From Deltaproteobacteria bacterium (GTDB taxonomy: Bacteria; Desulfobacterota; Binatia; Binatales; Binataceae), in NCBI GenBank assembly GCA_019237115.1, contig JAFAHS010000255.1:1-64000 (forward strand): a stretch of 64,000 bases of DNA. Direction: 5' to 3'. Both the position numbers and the translations under genes were made by a program. Of this stretch, positions 44,227 through 53,767 are shown one piece after another (the stretch's first letter is position 1; each line of letters opens with the position of its first letter). The notes below the pieces were generated by a model. It made no database searches, had not been told where the DNA came from, and saw only the letters and a list, made by a program, of their open reading frames with translations.

Positions 44227-44964
44227 ATGCGTCATTATGGCGCAATCATGGCGATTCGACGAGCTTCGCTGGAGACCGCGACGGAGCGCACGCGCGCGAA
44301 GTTGCAGAAGCGGGCCAAATCCGGTCCCGCGGCGAATGAGCGAAGTCACGACGCCCTCGAGGCGACGACCCGCGAGCGCATCCTCGCGTCGGCGACCCGG
44401 CTGTTCGCGGAGAAAGGCTTCGAGGGCGCATCGATGCCCGCGATCGCCAAGGCCAGCGGGATTACTGCGGGTGCGATCTACAAGCACTTCGAGGGCAAGG
44501 GCGAACTGCTGCTCGAGGTGGTGATGCGTTCGTTTCTGTCCAGTCCGCTGTTCGCGCACAGTTCCGAGCGCGGCAACGATACGACCGCGATGGCGAATTT
44601 GGCCGCGGCCTATACCGAACCCGCTCTGAAGCTCGTGCGGCAACTGTCAATTGAAGTCCATTCTGGTGCCGCACGCGATGCGAAGGTCAGGCACGTGCTA
44701 TCGAAATTTAATCGGCTTGCGGTGGCGCACTACAGCGCGAGCGTCGCGACCGCGCAGCAGGCCGGCAAACTCGATCCCCATCTCGACCCGGACCATGTCG
44801 CTCGCGCGTTCTGTATCTTGATTATGGGTCTGATTCACATGGACACGCTGCTTCCGGATCTGGTCGGAGATGGTTCCTGGCGCGAGTTCATCCGCGAGCG
44901 GGCGGCCGCCCTGATCGGCGTTGGCCGAGTCGACCCCTCCTCGAAAAACCATAGCGATTCCTGA
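44227..44964 (+). CDS. TetR family transcriptional regulator of the 35-44 kb array
   Basis: A 245-residue protein (ATG 44227, or ATG 44248 as an alternative; no Shine-Dalgarno is obvious). A basic N-terminal extension of about 45 residues precedes the TetR helix-turn-helix (TRERILASATRLFAEKGFEGASMPAIAKASGITAGAIYKHFEGKGELL). The rest is the helical ligand-binding domain. It diverges from the catabolic array, with tandem identical operators in between. The same core motif occurs in the promoter at 32.5 kb. An acyl-CoA or pathway intermediate is a likely inducer, by inference. Confidence 0.88.
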   Translation: MRHYGAIMAIRRASLETATERTRAKLQKRAKSGPAANERSHDALEATTRERILASATRLFAEKGFEGASMPAIAKASGITAGAIYKHFEGKGELLLEVVMRSFLSSPLFAHSSERGNDTTAMANLAAAYTEPALKLVRQLSIEVHSGAARDAKVRHVLSKFNRLAVAHYSASVATAQQAGKLDPHLDPDHVARAFCILIMGLIHMDTLLPDLVGDGSWREFIRERAAALIGVGRVDPSSKNHSDS

Positions 44965-45003
44965 GTGGCGCCGGGGTTCGGCTTGCGCCGCAGGGCTGCC
45001 ATC

Positions 45004-45741
45004 CTATCCCGGCTCGCCTACCGCCTTGCGCAGTTTCTCCTGGTAGTAGTTCGCCAACCCTTCCAGCACCGGAGCTACCTCGCCGGCAATCGAGGAACCA
45101 TGCATGATCGCAATGGTGCGCGGCTTGAGCGCGGCAAGGCTGCGGACCGTCGCCGGCGTCTCGGTGGTAATGGCGGTGGCGCGAAACTTCTCCTCTGCGA
45201 CCAGCGCCCCCGCCAGGACGTCCTCGGTCGCAAGCGCAGGGCCGTCACCGAATTGAAAAAGCAAATCGCTGCTGAAGAGGGTTCGTGTGGTTTCCTCGAA
45301 GATGAGGCCGGCGTCCCAGCAGTGCGGAACGTGCGGTGTGTCGATGCGGGTGACGCGCTTGCCGCCCAAATCGACGGTCTCCCCATTCTTGAGCGCGCGC
45401 GGAGGACGGACCGCCGTATCGTTCAGCCAGATGTTGCATCCGATCCGCCCGTGCGCCGCGGTCGCGTTGGGCGCCGCGGCGAGCCATTCATTGAGCGAAC
45501 CGCATTCGTCCGACTCCACGTGGCTGAAGGTTATCCAGCGCAGCCGCTTCAGGTCGATGATTCGTGCAGCGGCGGCGCAGACGCTGGGAAACAGAAAGCG
45601 CTGCCCGCAGTGGAACAAGAGCGGTTGGTCGGCATCGATGAGAAACTGGTTAAAGGTGATTCCGGCCGGCGGGGCGGTCTCGGGCACGAAGGTCGAGAGC
45701 CGATAAATGCGATCCGCGATTTCATCGATACGGGTTTCCAA
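45004..45741 (-). CDS. MBL-fold metallo-hydrolase (flavodiiron/ODP-like)
   Basis: A 245-residue protein. I place the start at TTG 45741 (LETRIDEIADRIYRLS), which has AGGAGG at 5-6 nt; the frame is open much further upstream but shows no homology there. The metal motif is FSHVESDECGSL near residue 80, resembling the H-x-E-x-D of flavodiiron-type beta-lactamase domains rather than the H-x-H-x-D-H of glyoxalase II. DTPHVPHCWDAGLIFEETTRTLFSSDLLFQFGD follows. No flavodoxin domain is attached, so an oxygen-binding di-iron protein (ODP) is plausible. It is convergent with the TetR gene. Confidence 0.75.
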   Translation of the reverse strand: METRIDEIADRIYRLSTFVPETAPPAGITFNQFLIDADQPLLFHCGQRFLFPSVCAAAARIIDLKRLRWITFSHVESDECGSLNEWLAAAPNATAAHGRIGCNIWLNDTAVRPPRALKNGETVDLGGKRVTRIDTPHVPHCWDAGLIFEETTRTLFSSDLLFQFGDGPALATEDVLAGALVAEEKFRATAITTETPATVRSLAALKPRTIAIMHGSSIAGEVAPVLEGLANYYQEKLRKAVGEPG

Positions 45742-46201
45742 GCTGACCTCCTGCGGCCTGCCGGCTTTCACATACTGTCTGCATGTTTCTAAAGAGCGCG
45801 GCGTGCGGCGGTCAAGCGAGATTGGGCACACGACCACCGTGGAGACGCACGGAAGGGCGGTTTGGGTCGGGGGCGGGGAAGAATTCGTCACCCGCCCGGC
45901 CGCCGCCGAGGCAGGCCAATGCGCCTCATCACGCCCAAGGCCGAACCTGGCGAGCGCGGAATTATTCGATCGCGTGGCACTCTTTTCTTTGACAACAGGA
46001 AGGCGTTTCGGGACACTTGAATTGTAGGGGCCATTTTCGCAGGGCCTCGCTTCCCAAGCAGTCAGCGTCCTCGCAAAATCTGCCATCCCGGCGGGTTCTA
46101 CCATGATGTCGCGCGGGTGTTTTTCAACTTTCCCTTCACAAGCACGAATGTCGGTGCATTGCGGCACCAATCGACCAAGGGATGATTGCAGGAGGTTGCA
46201 T
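45742..46201. other. Intergenic region upstream of the HesB-like gene
   Basis: About 460 nt with no convincing coding frame. A consensus-like TTGACA occurs at 45989-45994, but no good -10 lies 16-18 bp downstream. The Shine-Dalgarno AGGAGG at 46191-46196 belongs to the next gene. I see no RNA gene here. Confidence 0.4.
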
Positions 46202-46495
46202 ATGCTCACTGTTACAAAGAAAGCCGCGGCGCTGCTCAAGGCCGCAAAAGCCGTCGAGGGTGCGGGGCCCGAAAGCGGCATTCGTTTCAGACGCGGCGCA
46301 ATCGCTACGAACTCGCCAGAACGCGGTCGGGCCGTCGCATTCTCGATCGCCGAACAGCCCAGTCCAGGTGACCAAGAGTCCGAACAGAACGGGCTGCGCA
46401 TATTCGTAGATGAGCAGCTGATCGCACTTTTGGACGGTCGCACCCTGGACGTCTGGAACCAGAGCGACGAGGGCCCGAAATTGGTGTTTCGCTAA
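46202..46495 (+). CDS. HesB/IscA-like protein lacking cysteines
   Basis: 97 residues from ATG 46202, with AGGAGG 5 nt upstream. The N-terminus MLTVTKKAAALLKAAKAVEGAGPESGIRFRRG and the later NGLRIFVDEQLIALLDGRTLDV follow the HesB/IscA iron-sulfur carrier pattern. Yet no cysteine is present in the whole protein, so it cannot carry a cluster in the IscA manner. Such Cys-less homologues exist, with unknown function. It stands alone on the plus strand, followed 168 nt later by an exported protein gene. Confidence 0.7.
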   Translation: MLTVTKKAAALLKAAKAVEGAGPESGIRFRRGAIATNSPERGRAVAFSIAEQPSPGDQESEQNGLRIFVDEQLIALLDGRTLDVWNQSDEGPKLVFR

Positions 46496-46663
46496 GGGGC
46501 AAGCGTCCGACACTGTACCCCCTCGACGCGTTGGAGACGCTCGGGAGGTACAGTTCGCTCCTTTCATCGAAGCAAGGACCTGGACCTGGCGGCCGCCACG
46601 CATAAAACGCGGCCGTTCACATCGGGATCTCCGTGGGGGGAACTTTTCTCCGGAGGTGGAATC

Positions 46664-47425
46664 ATGCAGCACATTACTTTGTTGGTGGTCGCAGTCGGAT
46701 TTTCAATCACGACCTTGGTACCGGCCTCTTGGGCAGGAGTGGTGATGTCCGAAACCTCTGTCGATACGTCCCCGGCCGGTGCGCGTACCGTCAATCGAAC
46801 CATCTATGTGCAGGGCAACAAGCAGAAGGTAGAGAAAGCCGAGGTCGACTCCATCACGGACCTCGACAAGGGAGTCGTGTATATCGTCGACAAACTGCAC
46901 AAAAGGTATCTCGAGATGCCAATTAGTCGTTCGGTGCCGGATGAGATGGGAAGCGGGGATTCCCAGGGCGAGACAATAAACCTGGATAACACCCATGGCA
47001 CCCGCGTAGTTGCCAAGCAGACTTGCACCGAATATCGGGGCGGCCACACAAATGAAGTCGAACGCATCGCGGTCAGCGCCTGCGTTTCACGCAGCGCGCC
47101 TGGCACCAGCGAGGTGATAGCTTTCGACGAGAAATTCTCCCGGGCCGTGGGGAGCGAAGATCAAGGGCCGCAAAACGGGACCGCCGGCTTGGTGCTTGAA
47201 CAGCGTTCGACGGTAAGTTTCAGAGTGCCCGATCCCACCCGTGGCGACGCGTACCGGGTTGCTTCGTTCGCGAGCAAAACTGAAATCAGGGAGATTAGGC
47301 TTCGACCACTGCCCGAAGCTACCTTCGCGCCGCCTGAAAGCTTCAGCAGGGTTACCAGCGCGCCGGCGGCGCCCACTCCGCGGCCGGCGCCCCACGCGCC
47401 AGACAAAGACGAATACCGGGTCTGA
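46664..47425 (+). CDS. Exported protein of unknown function (DUF4412-like)
   Basis: 253 residues with GGAGGTGG 4 nt before the ATG. The signal peptide MQHITLLVVAVGFSITTLVPASWA is about 24 residues. The mature part has IYVQGNKQKVEKAEVDSITDLDKGVVYIVDKLHKRYLEMP, close to DUF4412-like proteins, which often contain a QGNKQRVE-type phrase. A disulfide is possible between the cysteines in TCTEYRGG and SACVSRS. The C-terminus is Pro/Ala-rich. It is probably periplasmic, with unknown role. Confidence 0.7.
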   Translation: MQHITLLVVAVGFSITTLVPASWAGVVMSETSVDTSPAGARTVNRTIYVQGNKQKVEKAEVDSITDLDKGVVYIVDKLHKRYLEMPISRSVPDEMGSGDSQGETINLDNTHGTRVVAKQTCTEYRGGHTNEVERIAVSACVSRSAPGTSEVIAFDEKFSRAVGSEDQGPQNGTAGLVLEQRSTVSFRVPDPTRGDAYRVASFASKTEIREIRLRPLPEATFAPPESFSRVTSAPAAPTPRPAPHAPDKDEYRV

Positions 47426-47631
47426 CCCCGACGCCTCGACCGCGCAGGGGGTTGGTGACGGCGCGGGAATCGCCACTGGCGCCCGGCGGCAGCTGGCACC
47501 CCGCCCAGACCGACCCTTGCGCCCGCTTGCTCACCCTGCCCCGATTCTGAAATAAGCAAGTTAGGGACTTAACGCAGCTTACCTGCCGGACCTCGGGTCC
47601 GGCCCGGGATCGGCCCGGAAGGGAGTGAGCG

Positions 47632-49335
47632 ATGTACGATCTAATCATTCGCAATGGCACGATCGTTGACGGCAGCGGCATGCCGCGGTTTCGCGGCGAC
47701 GTCGGAATCGCCAAGGGCAAGATAGCGACGATCGGGAAAGTCCGCGAAAGCGCGCGCGAAACTATCGACGCTGATGGGCATATCGTCGCGCCCGGACTTA
47801 TTGACGCACACACGCACATGGATGCCCAGGTTTTCTGGGACGCGCTCGGCACCTGCTCGTGCTGGCACGGCGTTACCAGCGTGGTGATGGGCAACTGCGG
47901 CTTCTCGCTTGCGCCTTGCGGCGAAAAAGACAAGCTGCTGGTGATGCGCAATCTGGAACGCGCCGAAGATATCTCGCCCCAAGCTATGGAGGCGGGAATC
48001 AAATGGTCGTGGACCACGTTTGCGGAATATCTCGATGCCGTCGAACGACAGCCCAAAGGGATTAACTACGCCGCGTACATGGGTCATTCGGCGCTCCGTA
48101 CCTACGTGATGGGGCAGCGTGCGTTCGAGGAGTCGGCGACCACCGAAGATTTGCAGATGATGCGCGAGGAGCTGGGCAACGCGATCCGCGCGGGAGCGAT
48201 CGGATTCACCACCTCGCGCACCAGCAATCACCAGACTCCCGACGGTCGCCCGGTGGCGAGCCGAATCGCAAACTGGGACGAAGTTCGCAGCCTGGTCGGC
48301 GTGATGGGTGATCTGGGTGCCGGCATTTTCGAAATTGCCGGCGAGGATACCGGCGCCGAGGGCGCACGACTCGACGACTATCTGGCGCGGCTCAAGGCGC
48401 TCGCGGTCGATACCTCCGTGCCGGTTACCTACGGCATGTTCAGTTCGCGCCGGGCTCCCGACTACTGGCGCAATTACTTCAAGCTCGCCGATGAGACCGC
48501 AGCAGCAGGCGGCAGAATGTTTATTCAGGTCCATAGCCGGTCGCTGAATATACTTCTGTCGTTCGAAACCATGATGCCGTTCGACCGGATTCCCGCGTGG
48601 AAGGAGATTCGCAAGCTCCCGCTAGCCGAACAGGAAGCTGCGCTGCGCAACCCCGACACCAGGCGCAAGCTGGTGGAGGCTGCGCACGAGCGCGGGGAGG
48701 CCGATCGGGGAGTCGGAGCGGAAGCCCGGTCCGCGAACTTCAAATGGATCTTTCCGCTGCTGCGCCCGACGCCGCCCCATCGATCGATCGCCGAAATAGC
48801 GGATGCCGAGCACAAGGATCCGGTCGACGTAATCATCGATCTCGCGCTGGCGAAGAACCTCAAGCAGTTTTTCATGCAGACCCTGGTGAACGAGGACCAG
48901 GATCGCGTGCTGGAAATGATGAAGCATCCGCGCTCGGTGGTGACCTTCTCGGATTCCGGTGCGCACGTGTCGCAAATCATGGATTCGTCTCTGCAGACCC
49001 ACGTGCTCAGCCACTGGGTGCGCGAAAAACAGGCGCTCACGCTGGAGCAGGCCATCCGAATGATGAGCTTCGTTCCGGCCTATCACTGGGGCCTCAAGGG
49101 TCGCGGTCTGCTCCGCGAAGGCAACTTCGCAGACGTGATGGTCTTCGATCCAGAGAAGATCACGCCGAAGCTGCCGGAACTCGCCCACGACCTGCCTGCA
49201 GGTGCCAGGCGGCTCAAACAGAAGTCCGAGGGGCTGCTGGCCACGGTGGTGAATGGACAGGTGCTGCTACGCAACAACGAGCACACCGGCGCGCTGCCCG
49301 GCAAGCTCCTGCGTGGCCCGCTCGCTGCCGATTGA
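47632..49335 (+). CDS. N-acyl-D-amino-acid deacylase-like amidohydrolase (second copy)
   Basis: A 567-residue paralogue of the enzyme at 35206-36870. It starts YDLIIRNGTIVDGSGMPRFRGDVGIAKGKIATIG. HTH metal ligands are in GLIDAHTHMDAQVFWD, and VTSVVMGNCGFSLAP and, near residue 440, TFSDSGAHVSQIMDSS follow. GRGLLREGNFADVMVFDP closes it. A good Shine-Dalgarno (AAGGGAG) precedes the ATG. It is not in the 35-44 kb array but may act on related amides. A strong hairpin follows the stop. Confidence 0.87.
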   Translation: MYDLIIRNGTIVDGSGMPRFRGDVGIAKGKIATIGKVRESARETIDADGHIVAPGLIDAHTHMDAQVFWDALGTCSCWHGVTSVVMGNCGFSLAPCGEKDKLLVMRNLERAEDISPQAMEAGIKWSWTTFAEYLDAVERQPKGINYAAYMGHSALRTYVMGQRAFEESATTEDLQMMREELGNAIRAGAIGFTTSRTSNHQTPDGRPVASRIANWDEVRSLVGVMGDLGAGIFEIAGEDTGAEGARLDDYLARLKALAVDTSVPVTYGMFSSRRAPDYWRNYFKLADETAAAGGRMFIQVHSRSLNILLSFETMMPFDRIPAWKEIRKLPLAEQEAALRNPDTRRKLVEAAHERGEADRGVGAEARSANFKWIFPLLRPTPPHRSIAEIADAEHKDPVDVIIDLALAKNLKQFFMQTLVNEDQDRVLEMMKHPRSVVTFSDSGAHVSQIMDSSLQTHVLSHWVREKQALTLEQAIRMMSFVPAYHWGLKGRGLLREGNFADVMVFDPEKITPKLPELAHDLPAGARRLKQKSEGLLATVVNGQVLLRNNEHTGALPGKLLRGPLAAD

Positions 49336-49363
49336 TACGGTTTCCAAATTACTGAGCTCGGAT

Positions 49364-49395
49364 GAAGGGTTTCCTGCCTCGGCAGGAAACCCTTC
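49364..49395 (+). terminator. Long perfect hairpin, probable terminator
   Basis: GAAGGGTTTCCTGCC (49364-49378) and GGCAGGAAACCCTTC (49381-49395) are exact complements over 15 bp with a 2-nt loop (effectively 4). The hairpin starts 28 nt after the amidohydrolase stop and is followed by TCATATT, only weakly U-rich. Confidence 0.7.
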
Positions 49396-49594
49396 TCATA
49401 TTCGTCTAACCTGGTAACTCGTCTTCACGGAGTCCTCGCCAGGCAGAGGGCCGTCTGGATTGCAGCAGGTGTTCGATGGCCGGTCGGCCTCCGGGCCGCT
49501 TCTGCACGTGGTTTCGTCCAGCACTCAAATATGCTCAAAATCCTGACTCGAACCCCTTCGACTCACCGTTCTCAAGCGTATCGCGGGAGCGAGC

Positions 49595-50401
49595 GTGGCA
49601 ATGAGCGAGCAAAATGCAACCGACCCGGTACTCGTCAGGCACGAACCACCAATCGGATGGGTCGTGCTGAATCGGCCCGAGGTGCGCAACGCGCTTAATC
49701 TCCGGACCTGGCAGCGAATTCCCGAGGCAATCACCGAGCTCGATCGCAACGAAGCGATCCGCGCCATCGTCATGACCGGCTCGACGCCCGAAGCTTTTAT
49801 CGCCGGAGCGGATATTTCCGAGTTTCCGGCGCTGCGCTCCGATGCGTCACAGGCGCGCCTCTACCGCGAAGCACCCAATCGCGCCATCAACTCGATGCTG
49901 GAATGTTCGACGCCGATCGTCGCGATGATCTCGGGCGTGTGCATTGGAGGCGGGGTCCAGGTCGCGCTGGCCTGCGATATTCGCATCGCGGCGCGTGGAA
50001 CCAGGATGGGAATTCCGGCCGCGCGCCTGGGACTGGCTTACCCCCTCGAAGGCGTCATTGCGCTCACGCAAACGGTCGGTCATGCCAACGCGCGCGATAT
50101 TCTTTTCTCGGCCCGGCTGTTCGATGCCGATGAAGCGTTCACCATGGGGCTCGTCAATCGGGTGGTGGAAGCCCGGGAGCTTGAGTCGTGGGTGCGCGAC
50201 TACGTGACCCGGATGGCGGCCAACGCGCCGCTCACCATCAAGGCTGCCAAAGCCACGATTCGTGAATGCATCAAGGATTCTGGCCAGCGTGATATCGAGG
50301 GCGTGGCCGAGCTGGTGGCGACGTGCTTCAACAGCGATGACTACCGCGAGGGCGTGCGGGCGTTCCTCGAAAAACGTCGTCCCAGTTTCCGCGGCCGTTA
50401 G
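49595..50401 (+). CDS. Crotonase-superfamily protein lacking both catalytic glutamates
   Basis: 268 residues from GTG 49595 (ATG 49601 is the alternative), with GGGAG upstream. The oxyanion loops are present (EAFIAGADISEFPAL near 70, CIGGGVQVALACDIRIA near 115). The positions of the two hydratase glutamates read GGGVQ and IPAARLG, so neither Glu is kept. It may catalyse another crotonase-type reaction (isomerisation, thioester hydrolysis, C-C cleavage). It precedes a TetR gene by 112 nt. Confidence 0.85.
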   Translation: MAMSEQNATDPVLVRHEPPIGWVVLNRPEVRNALNLRTWQRIPEAITELDRNEAIRAIVMTGSTPEAFIAGADISEFPALRSDASQARLYREAPNRAINSMLECSTPIVAMISGVCIGGGVQVALACDIRIAARGTRMGIPAARLGLAYPLEGVIALTQTVGHANARDILFSARLFDADEAFTMGLVNRVVEARELESWVRDYVTRMAANAPLTIKAAKATIRECIKDSGQRDIEGVAELVATCFNSDDYREGVRAFLEKRRPSFRGR

Positions 50402-50450
50402 AAAGTCAGAAAGTCCATATAAGGACTCGATTTGGCTAATGGATCGAAAA

Positions 50451-50468
50451 AAACAGTCATGACTGTTT
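50451..50468. promoter_or_regulatory. Perfect 18-bp palindromic operator before the P450-linked TetR gene
   Basis: AAACAGTCATGACTGTTT is identical to its reverse complement. A possible promoter follows (TTGCAT at 50467-50472, 16 bp, TATACG at 50489-50494), so a bound repressor would cover the -35. The TetR ATG is at 50514. Confidence 0.75.
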
Positions 50469-50513
50469 GCATCAGTCGAGAATGATGGTATACGGGATGC
50501 TGAAACCTGAAAA

Positions 50514-51149
50514 ATGCCCAACCTTCAGGAAGAACGCAGCGCCGAGACCCGTCGCCGACTAATGGATGCGACCGTCGCTTGTCTCTACGAGCGGGGCTAC
50601 GTGGGGACCACTACCGTCGAGATAGCGGCGCGGGCGGGGGTCTCGCGTGGCGCGCAGCTCCATCACTTTCCGACCAAGAATGAGCTGGTCGTAAAAGCCC
50701 TTGAGTACGTTTTCGATCTGCGCGCCGAGGAAGTTCGCACCCTATCGAGCGAGCTTCCCGCCGGTAATCCGATCAATCGGTTAGAGGGCCTCATCGATCT
50801 TTTATGGCCGGTGTTCAAAGGACCGACCTTCTACGCCTGGCTCGAGCTGGTGGTTGCAAGTCGCACCGATCCGCAGCTGCGAGAGCTCGTGCTGACTGCC
50901 GGCCAGCAACTCACCGAGAAAATACGCCTTGGTTTCGCGCAGATTCTCGATTGGCCCGCGGGCCACGACGAGGAATTGGACGCGCTTATCGATCTGGTGT
51001 TCGGCCAGCTTGAAGCGCTGGGGCTCGAGCGCGAACTGTTCTCTGCCGCAGGTGACGATCCGCCGGCGTTTGTGAGGGCAATTGCGTGGCTTAAGAAATT
51101 GGCCACCTCGATTCTCGTCTCCGTGCGCGCATCGGGCGGTCCCAACTAG
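50514..51149 (+). CDS. TetR family regulator of the P450 genes
   Basis: 211 residues. The helix-turn-helix is SAETRRRLMDATVACLYERGYVGTTTVEIAARAGVSRGAQLHHFPTKNELV (residues about 8-58), followed by a helical ligand domain. A perfect palindrome lies 46 nt upstream. The first P450 gene starts 15 nt after its stop, so it is probably the first gene of a TetR-P450-P450-MFS operon and autoregulated. The likely ligand is the P450 substrate or product, by inference. Confidence 0.9.
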   Translation: MPNLQEERSAETRRRLMDATVACLYERGYVGTTTVEIAARAGVSRGAQLHHFPTKNELVVKALEYVFDLRAEEVRTLSSELPAGNPINRLEGLIDLLWPVFKGPTFYAWLELVVASRTDPQLRELVLTAGQQLTEKIRLGFAQILDWPAGHDEELDALIDLVFGQLEALGLERELFSAAGDDPPAFVRAIAWLKKLATSILVSVRASGGPN

Positions 51150-51163
51150 GAGGAAAAACACAC

Positions 51164-52387
51164 ATGGCTGCTGCGACGCCGTCGACTACCGACTCCGCAG
51201 GAATTTACTTCAACCCATGGGATGAGAACTTCCGCGCAAATCCGTATCCGCACTATAAGCCGCTATTTGACGGGCCTCCGCGGATCATCAACCTGGTAAT
51301 GGACATGGCCCTGGTCGCACGCTATGCGGACGTTCGGGCGGTTCTGCTCGATCACGCAAATTTCTCCAGCGCGCAGCTCGCTACCACTGGCTTCGAAGAG
51401 CAGAACAATCTACTTGGCCAAGACCCATCGATGCTGGTGGCGGATCCACCGGTGCACACTCGCCTGCGCCGGCTCGTGTCGCGTGACTTTACGCCGCGGC
51501 GCATTCGTGAGCTGGAGCCCAGAATCCGCGAAATCGCCGCCCAACTCGTCGACGGGGCGGAGCGCAAGGGAAGTCTCGATGTGATGGCAGATGTCGCCAA
51601 CACGCTGCCGGTCATGGTCATCGCCGAGATGCTCGGCGTACCCCCGGAAATGTACCAGACCTTCAAGCACTGGTCGGACAAGATCGTCGAGGCAGACAAC
51701 GTGCTTCCGGGCATGCCGATGCCCGACGATATTAAGCTGGCGATGAGCGAGCTCAGGGAGTTTTTCTCGAGGCAACTAGAAAGCCGCCGCGGTAGGCCGG
51801 GGCCGGACCTGGTGAGCGCGCTGGTCGCTGCACATGAACAGAGCGAAGCGTTGAGCGCCGGGGAGCTACTGGCTTTCGTGATTCTGCTGCTCCTGGCCGG
51901 TAATGAGACCACCACCAACCTGATTGGCAACGGGATGCTGGCCCTGGGTCGTCATCTGGATCAGATGGCACTGCTGCGTCAAAAGCCCGAACTGATGCCA
52001 GGCGCGATCGACGAGATGCTCCGTTACGACGGTCCGGTGCAGTCCACGTTTCGGACTGCTACTTGCGACACCAACGTCGGCGGCACCGACATCAAGGCAG
52101 GCACCGGGGTCTTCGTGATGGTCGCGGCCGCCAACCGCGATCCCGCGCACTTCCCGGACCCCGACAAGTTCGACATCACCCGCGATCCGAATGACCATCT
52201 GGCGTTCGGCGAAGGCATCCATTTTTGTCTGGGCTCGGGCCTGGCCAGAGTCGAGGGTTCGATCGCCATAGCGACCATGCTGGAACGTTTTCCCCGATTG
52301 CGTCTGGCGAATCCCGAGGCGCCGCTTAAGTACAAGGGCTCCTACTTCCTACGGGGCCTGGCGCACCTGGAAATGGCGATCGATTGA
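51164..52387 (+). CDS. Cytochrome P450 (copy A)
   Basis: A 407-residue soluble bacterial P450, with AGGAGG before the ATG. The I-helix LLLAGNETTTNLIGNG is near residue 245 (acid-alcohol pair ET). The K-helix ExxR is EMLR, and the heme ligand loop is FGEGIHFCLGSGLARVEG near residue 350. It hydroxylates an unknown, probably hydrophobic substrate using a ferredoxin/reductase pair not encoded nearby. It is highly similar to the next gene, so the two come from tandem duplication. Confidence 0.94.
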   Translation: MAAATPSTTDSAGIYFNPWDENFRANPYPHYKPLFDGPPRIINLVMDMALVARYADVRAVLLDHANFSSAQLATTGFEEQNNLLGQDPSMLVADPPVHTRLRRLVSRDFTPRRIRELEPRIREIAAQLVDGAERKGSLDVMADVANTLPVMVIAEMLGVPPEMYQTFKHWSDKIVEADNVLPGMPMPDDIKLAMSELREFFSRQLESRRGRPGPDLVSALVAAHEQSEALSAGELLAFVILLLLAGNETTTNLIGNGMLALGRHLDQMALLRQKPELMPGAIDEMLRYDGPVQSTFRTATCDTNVGGTDIKAGTGVFVMVAAANRDPAHFPDPDKFDITRDPNDHLAFGEGIHFCLGSGLARVEGSIAIATMLERFPRLRLANPEAPLKYKGSYFLRGLAHLEMAID

Positions 52388-52534
52388 TGCGCTAACGTAG
52401 CGAACCGACTGCATGCAGCCTGGTCACTGCGGCTGGCGTCGCGGATTTGCAATACGGTCCGCCCTTTTAGCGTGGCACCGAGCTTGGCATGGGTCTGGGC
52501 GGCTTAAGTTGACCAAGGAGACGGAAGTCACGGG

Positions 52535-53740
52535 ATGGAAGCTCAATCGACCGGAATCTACTTCAATCCGTGGGACAAGTCGTTCCGCGACAATCCTTAC
52601 CCCTATTACCGGGCCCTGCTCGACGGCTCTCCGCGCACCATTGACCTGTTCGGCCAGCCCGCCGTGATTGTCACGCGGTACGCCGATGTCACCGCAATCC
52701 TGCGAGACTGGGCACGGTTTTCGAGCGTGCAGCAGATAAGCCCCGAAGTGCGGCAACGTGGACTATTCCGCGGTGCGGCAACCATGCTCTTTTCCGACCC
52801 GCCGGTGCAAACTCGGCTCCGCCGGCTCGTCTCCCGCGACTTCACTCCCCGCCGGATTCGCGAGATGGAGCCCCGGATTCGCGAAATTGCCACCCACCTG
52901 CTGGACGAAGTCGAGGGCCGAGGAAGCCTCGAAGTCATGGCCGATCTGGCCAACGCGCTCCCGGTAATGGTGATTGCGGAAATGCTGGGCGTTCCACCTG
53001 AGCAATACCAGACCTTCAAAGAATGGTCGGACATCATCATCGCCGGCGAAAACACGATTCCCGGCCAGCCGATGCCGGATGACGTGGTTAAGATCATCAA
53101 CCAGCTGCGCTCGTACTTCGCCCGCGAAATCGAGAAGCGCCGCACCCAGCCCGGTCCGGACCTGATAAGCGCGCTGGTCGCCGCTCACGTCGATAACGAA
53201 GCGATGAGCGCCGAGGAGCTGATTGCCTTTGTCGTGCTGCTGCTCCTCGCCGGCAACGAAACCACGACCAACCTGATTGGCAACGGGATGCTGGCGCTCG
53301 GGCGGCATCCGGACCAGATGGAATTGTTGCGGCGCAGTCCGGAGCTCGGTCCGCGTGCGATCGAAGAGATGCTGCGCTATGACGGACCGGTACAGGCCAC
53401 CTCACGTCGCGCAACCGCTGCCGTGGAAATCGGCGGCACCGCGATACCGGCGGGCGCCGAATGCTTCATACTGCTGGCAGCGGCAAATCACGATCCGGCA
53501 CAGTTTCCCGACCCGGACAGGTTCGACATAACCCGCGAAGTGCGTGATCACGTGGCGTTCGGCGAAGGCGTGCACTACTGCATCGGCGCACCACTGGCGC
53601 GGTTGGAGGGAGCTATCGCTATCGGTGAAACCCTGCGGCGCTTTCCCAAACTCCATCTCTCGGATCCGTCGGCGCCTCTGACCTACAAGGGCTCGTACTT
53701 CCTGCGCGGGTTGGACTCCCTCAGGATGGAAATTCGGTGA
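52535..53740 (+). CDS. Cytochrome P450 (copy B)
   Basis: 401 residues starting MEAQSTGIYFNPWDKSF. I-helix LLLAGNETTTNLIGNG is identical to copy A; the heme loop is FGEGVHYCIGAPLARLEG, and KYKG/TYKGSYFLRGL ends both proteins. The B-C loop and the region after FSSVQQISPEV differ most from copy A, the part that usually shapes the substrate pocket. It lies 147 nt after copy A. The MFS transporter gene follows 27 nt later. Confidence 0.94.
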   Translation: MEAQSTGIYFNPWDKSFRDNPYPYYRALLDGSPRTIDLFGQPAVIVTRYADVTAILRDWARFSSVQQISPEVRQRGLFRGAATMLFSDPPVQTRLRRLVSRDFTPRRIREMEPRIREIATHLLDEVEGRGSLEVMADLANALPVMVIAEMLGVPPEQYQTFKEWSDIIIAGENTIPGQPMPDDVVKIINQLRSYFAREIEKRRTQPGPDLISALVAAHVDNEAMSAEELIAFVVLLLLAGNETTTNLIGNGMLALGRHPDQMELLRRSPELGPRAIEEMLRYDGPVQATSRRATAAVEIGGTAIPAGAECFILLAAANHDPAQFPDPDRFDITREVRDHVAFGEGVHYCIGAPLARLEGAIAIGETLRRFPKLHLSDPSAPLTYKGSYFLRGLDSLRMEIR

Positions 53741-53767
53741 ACGCAGCCCCCCGGGACTGCAATTTCC

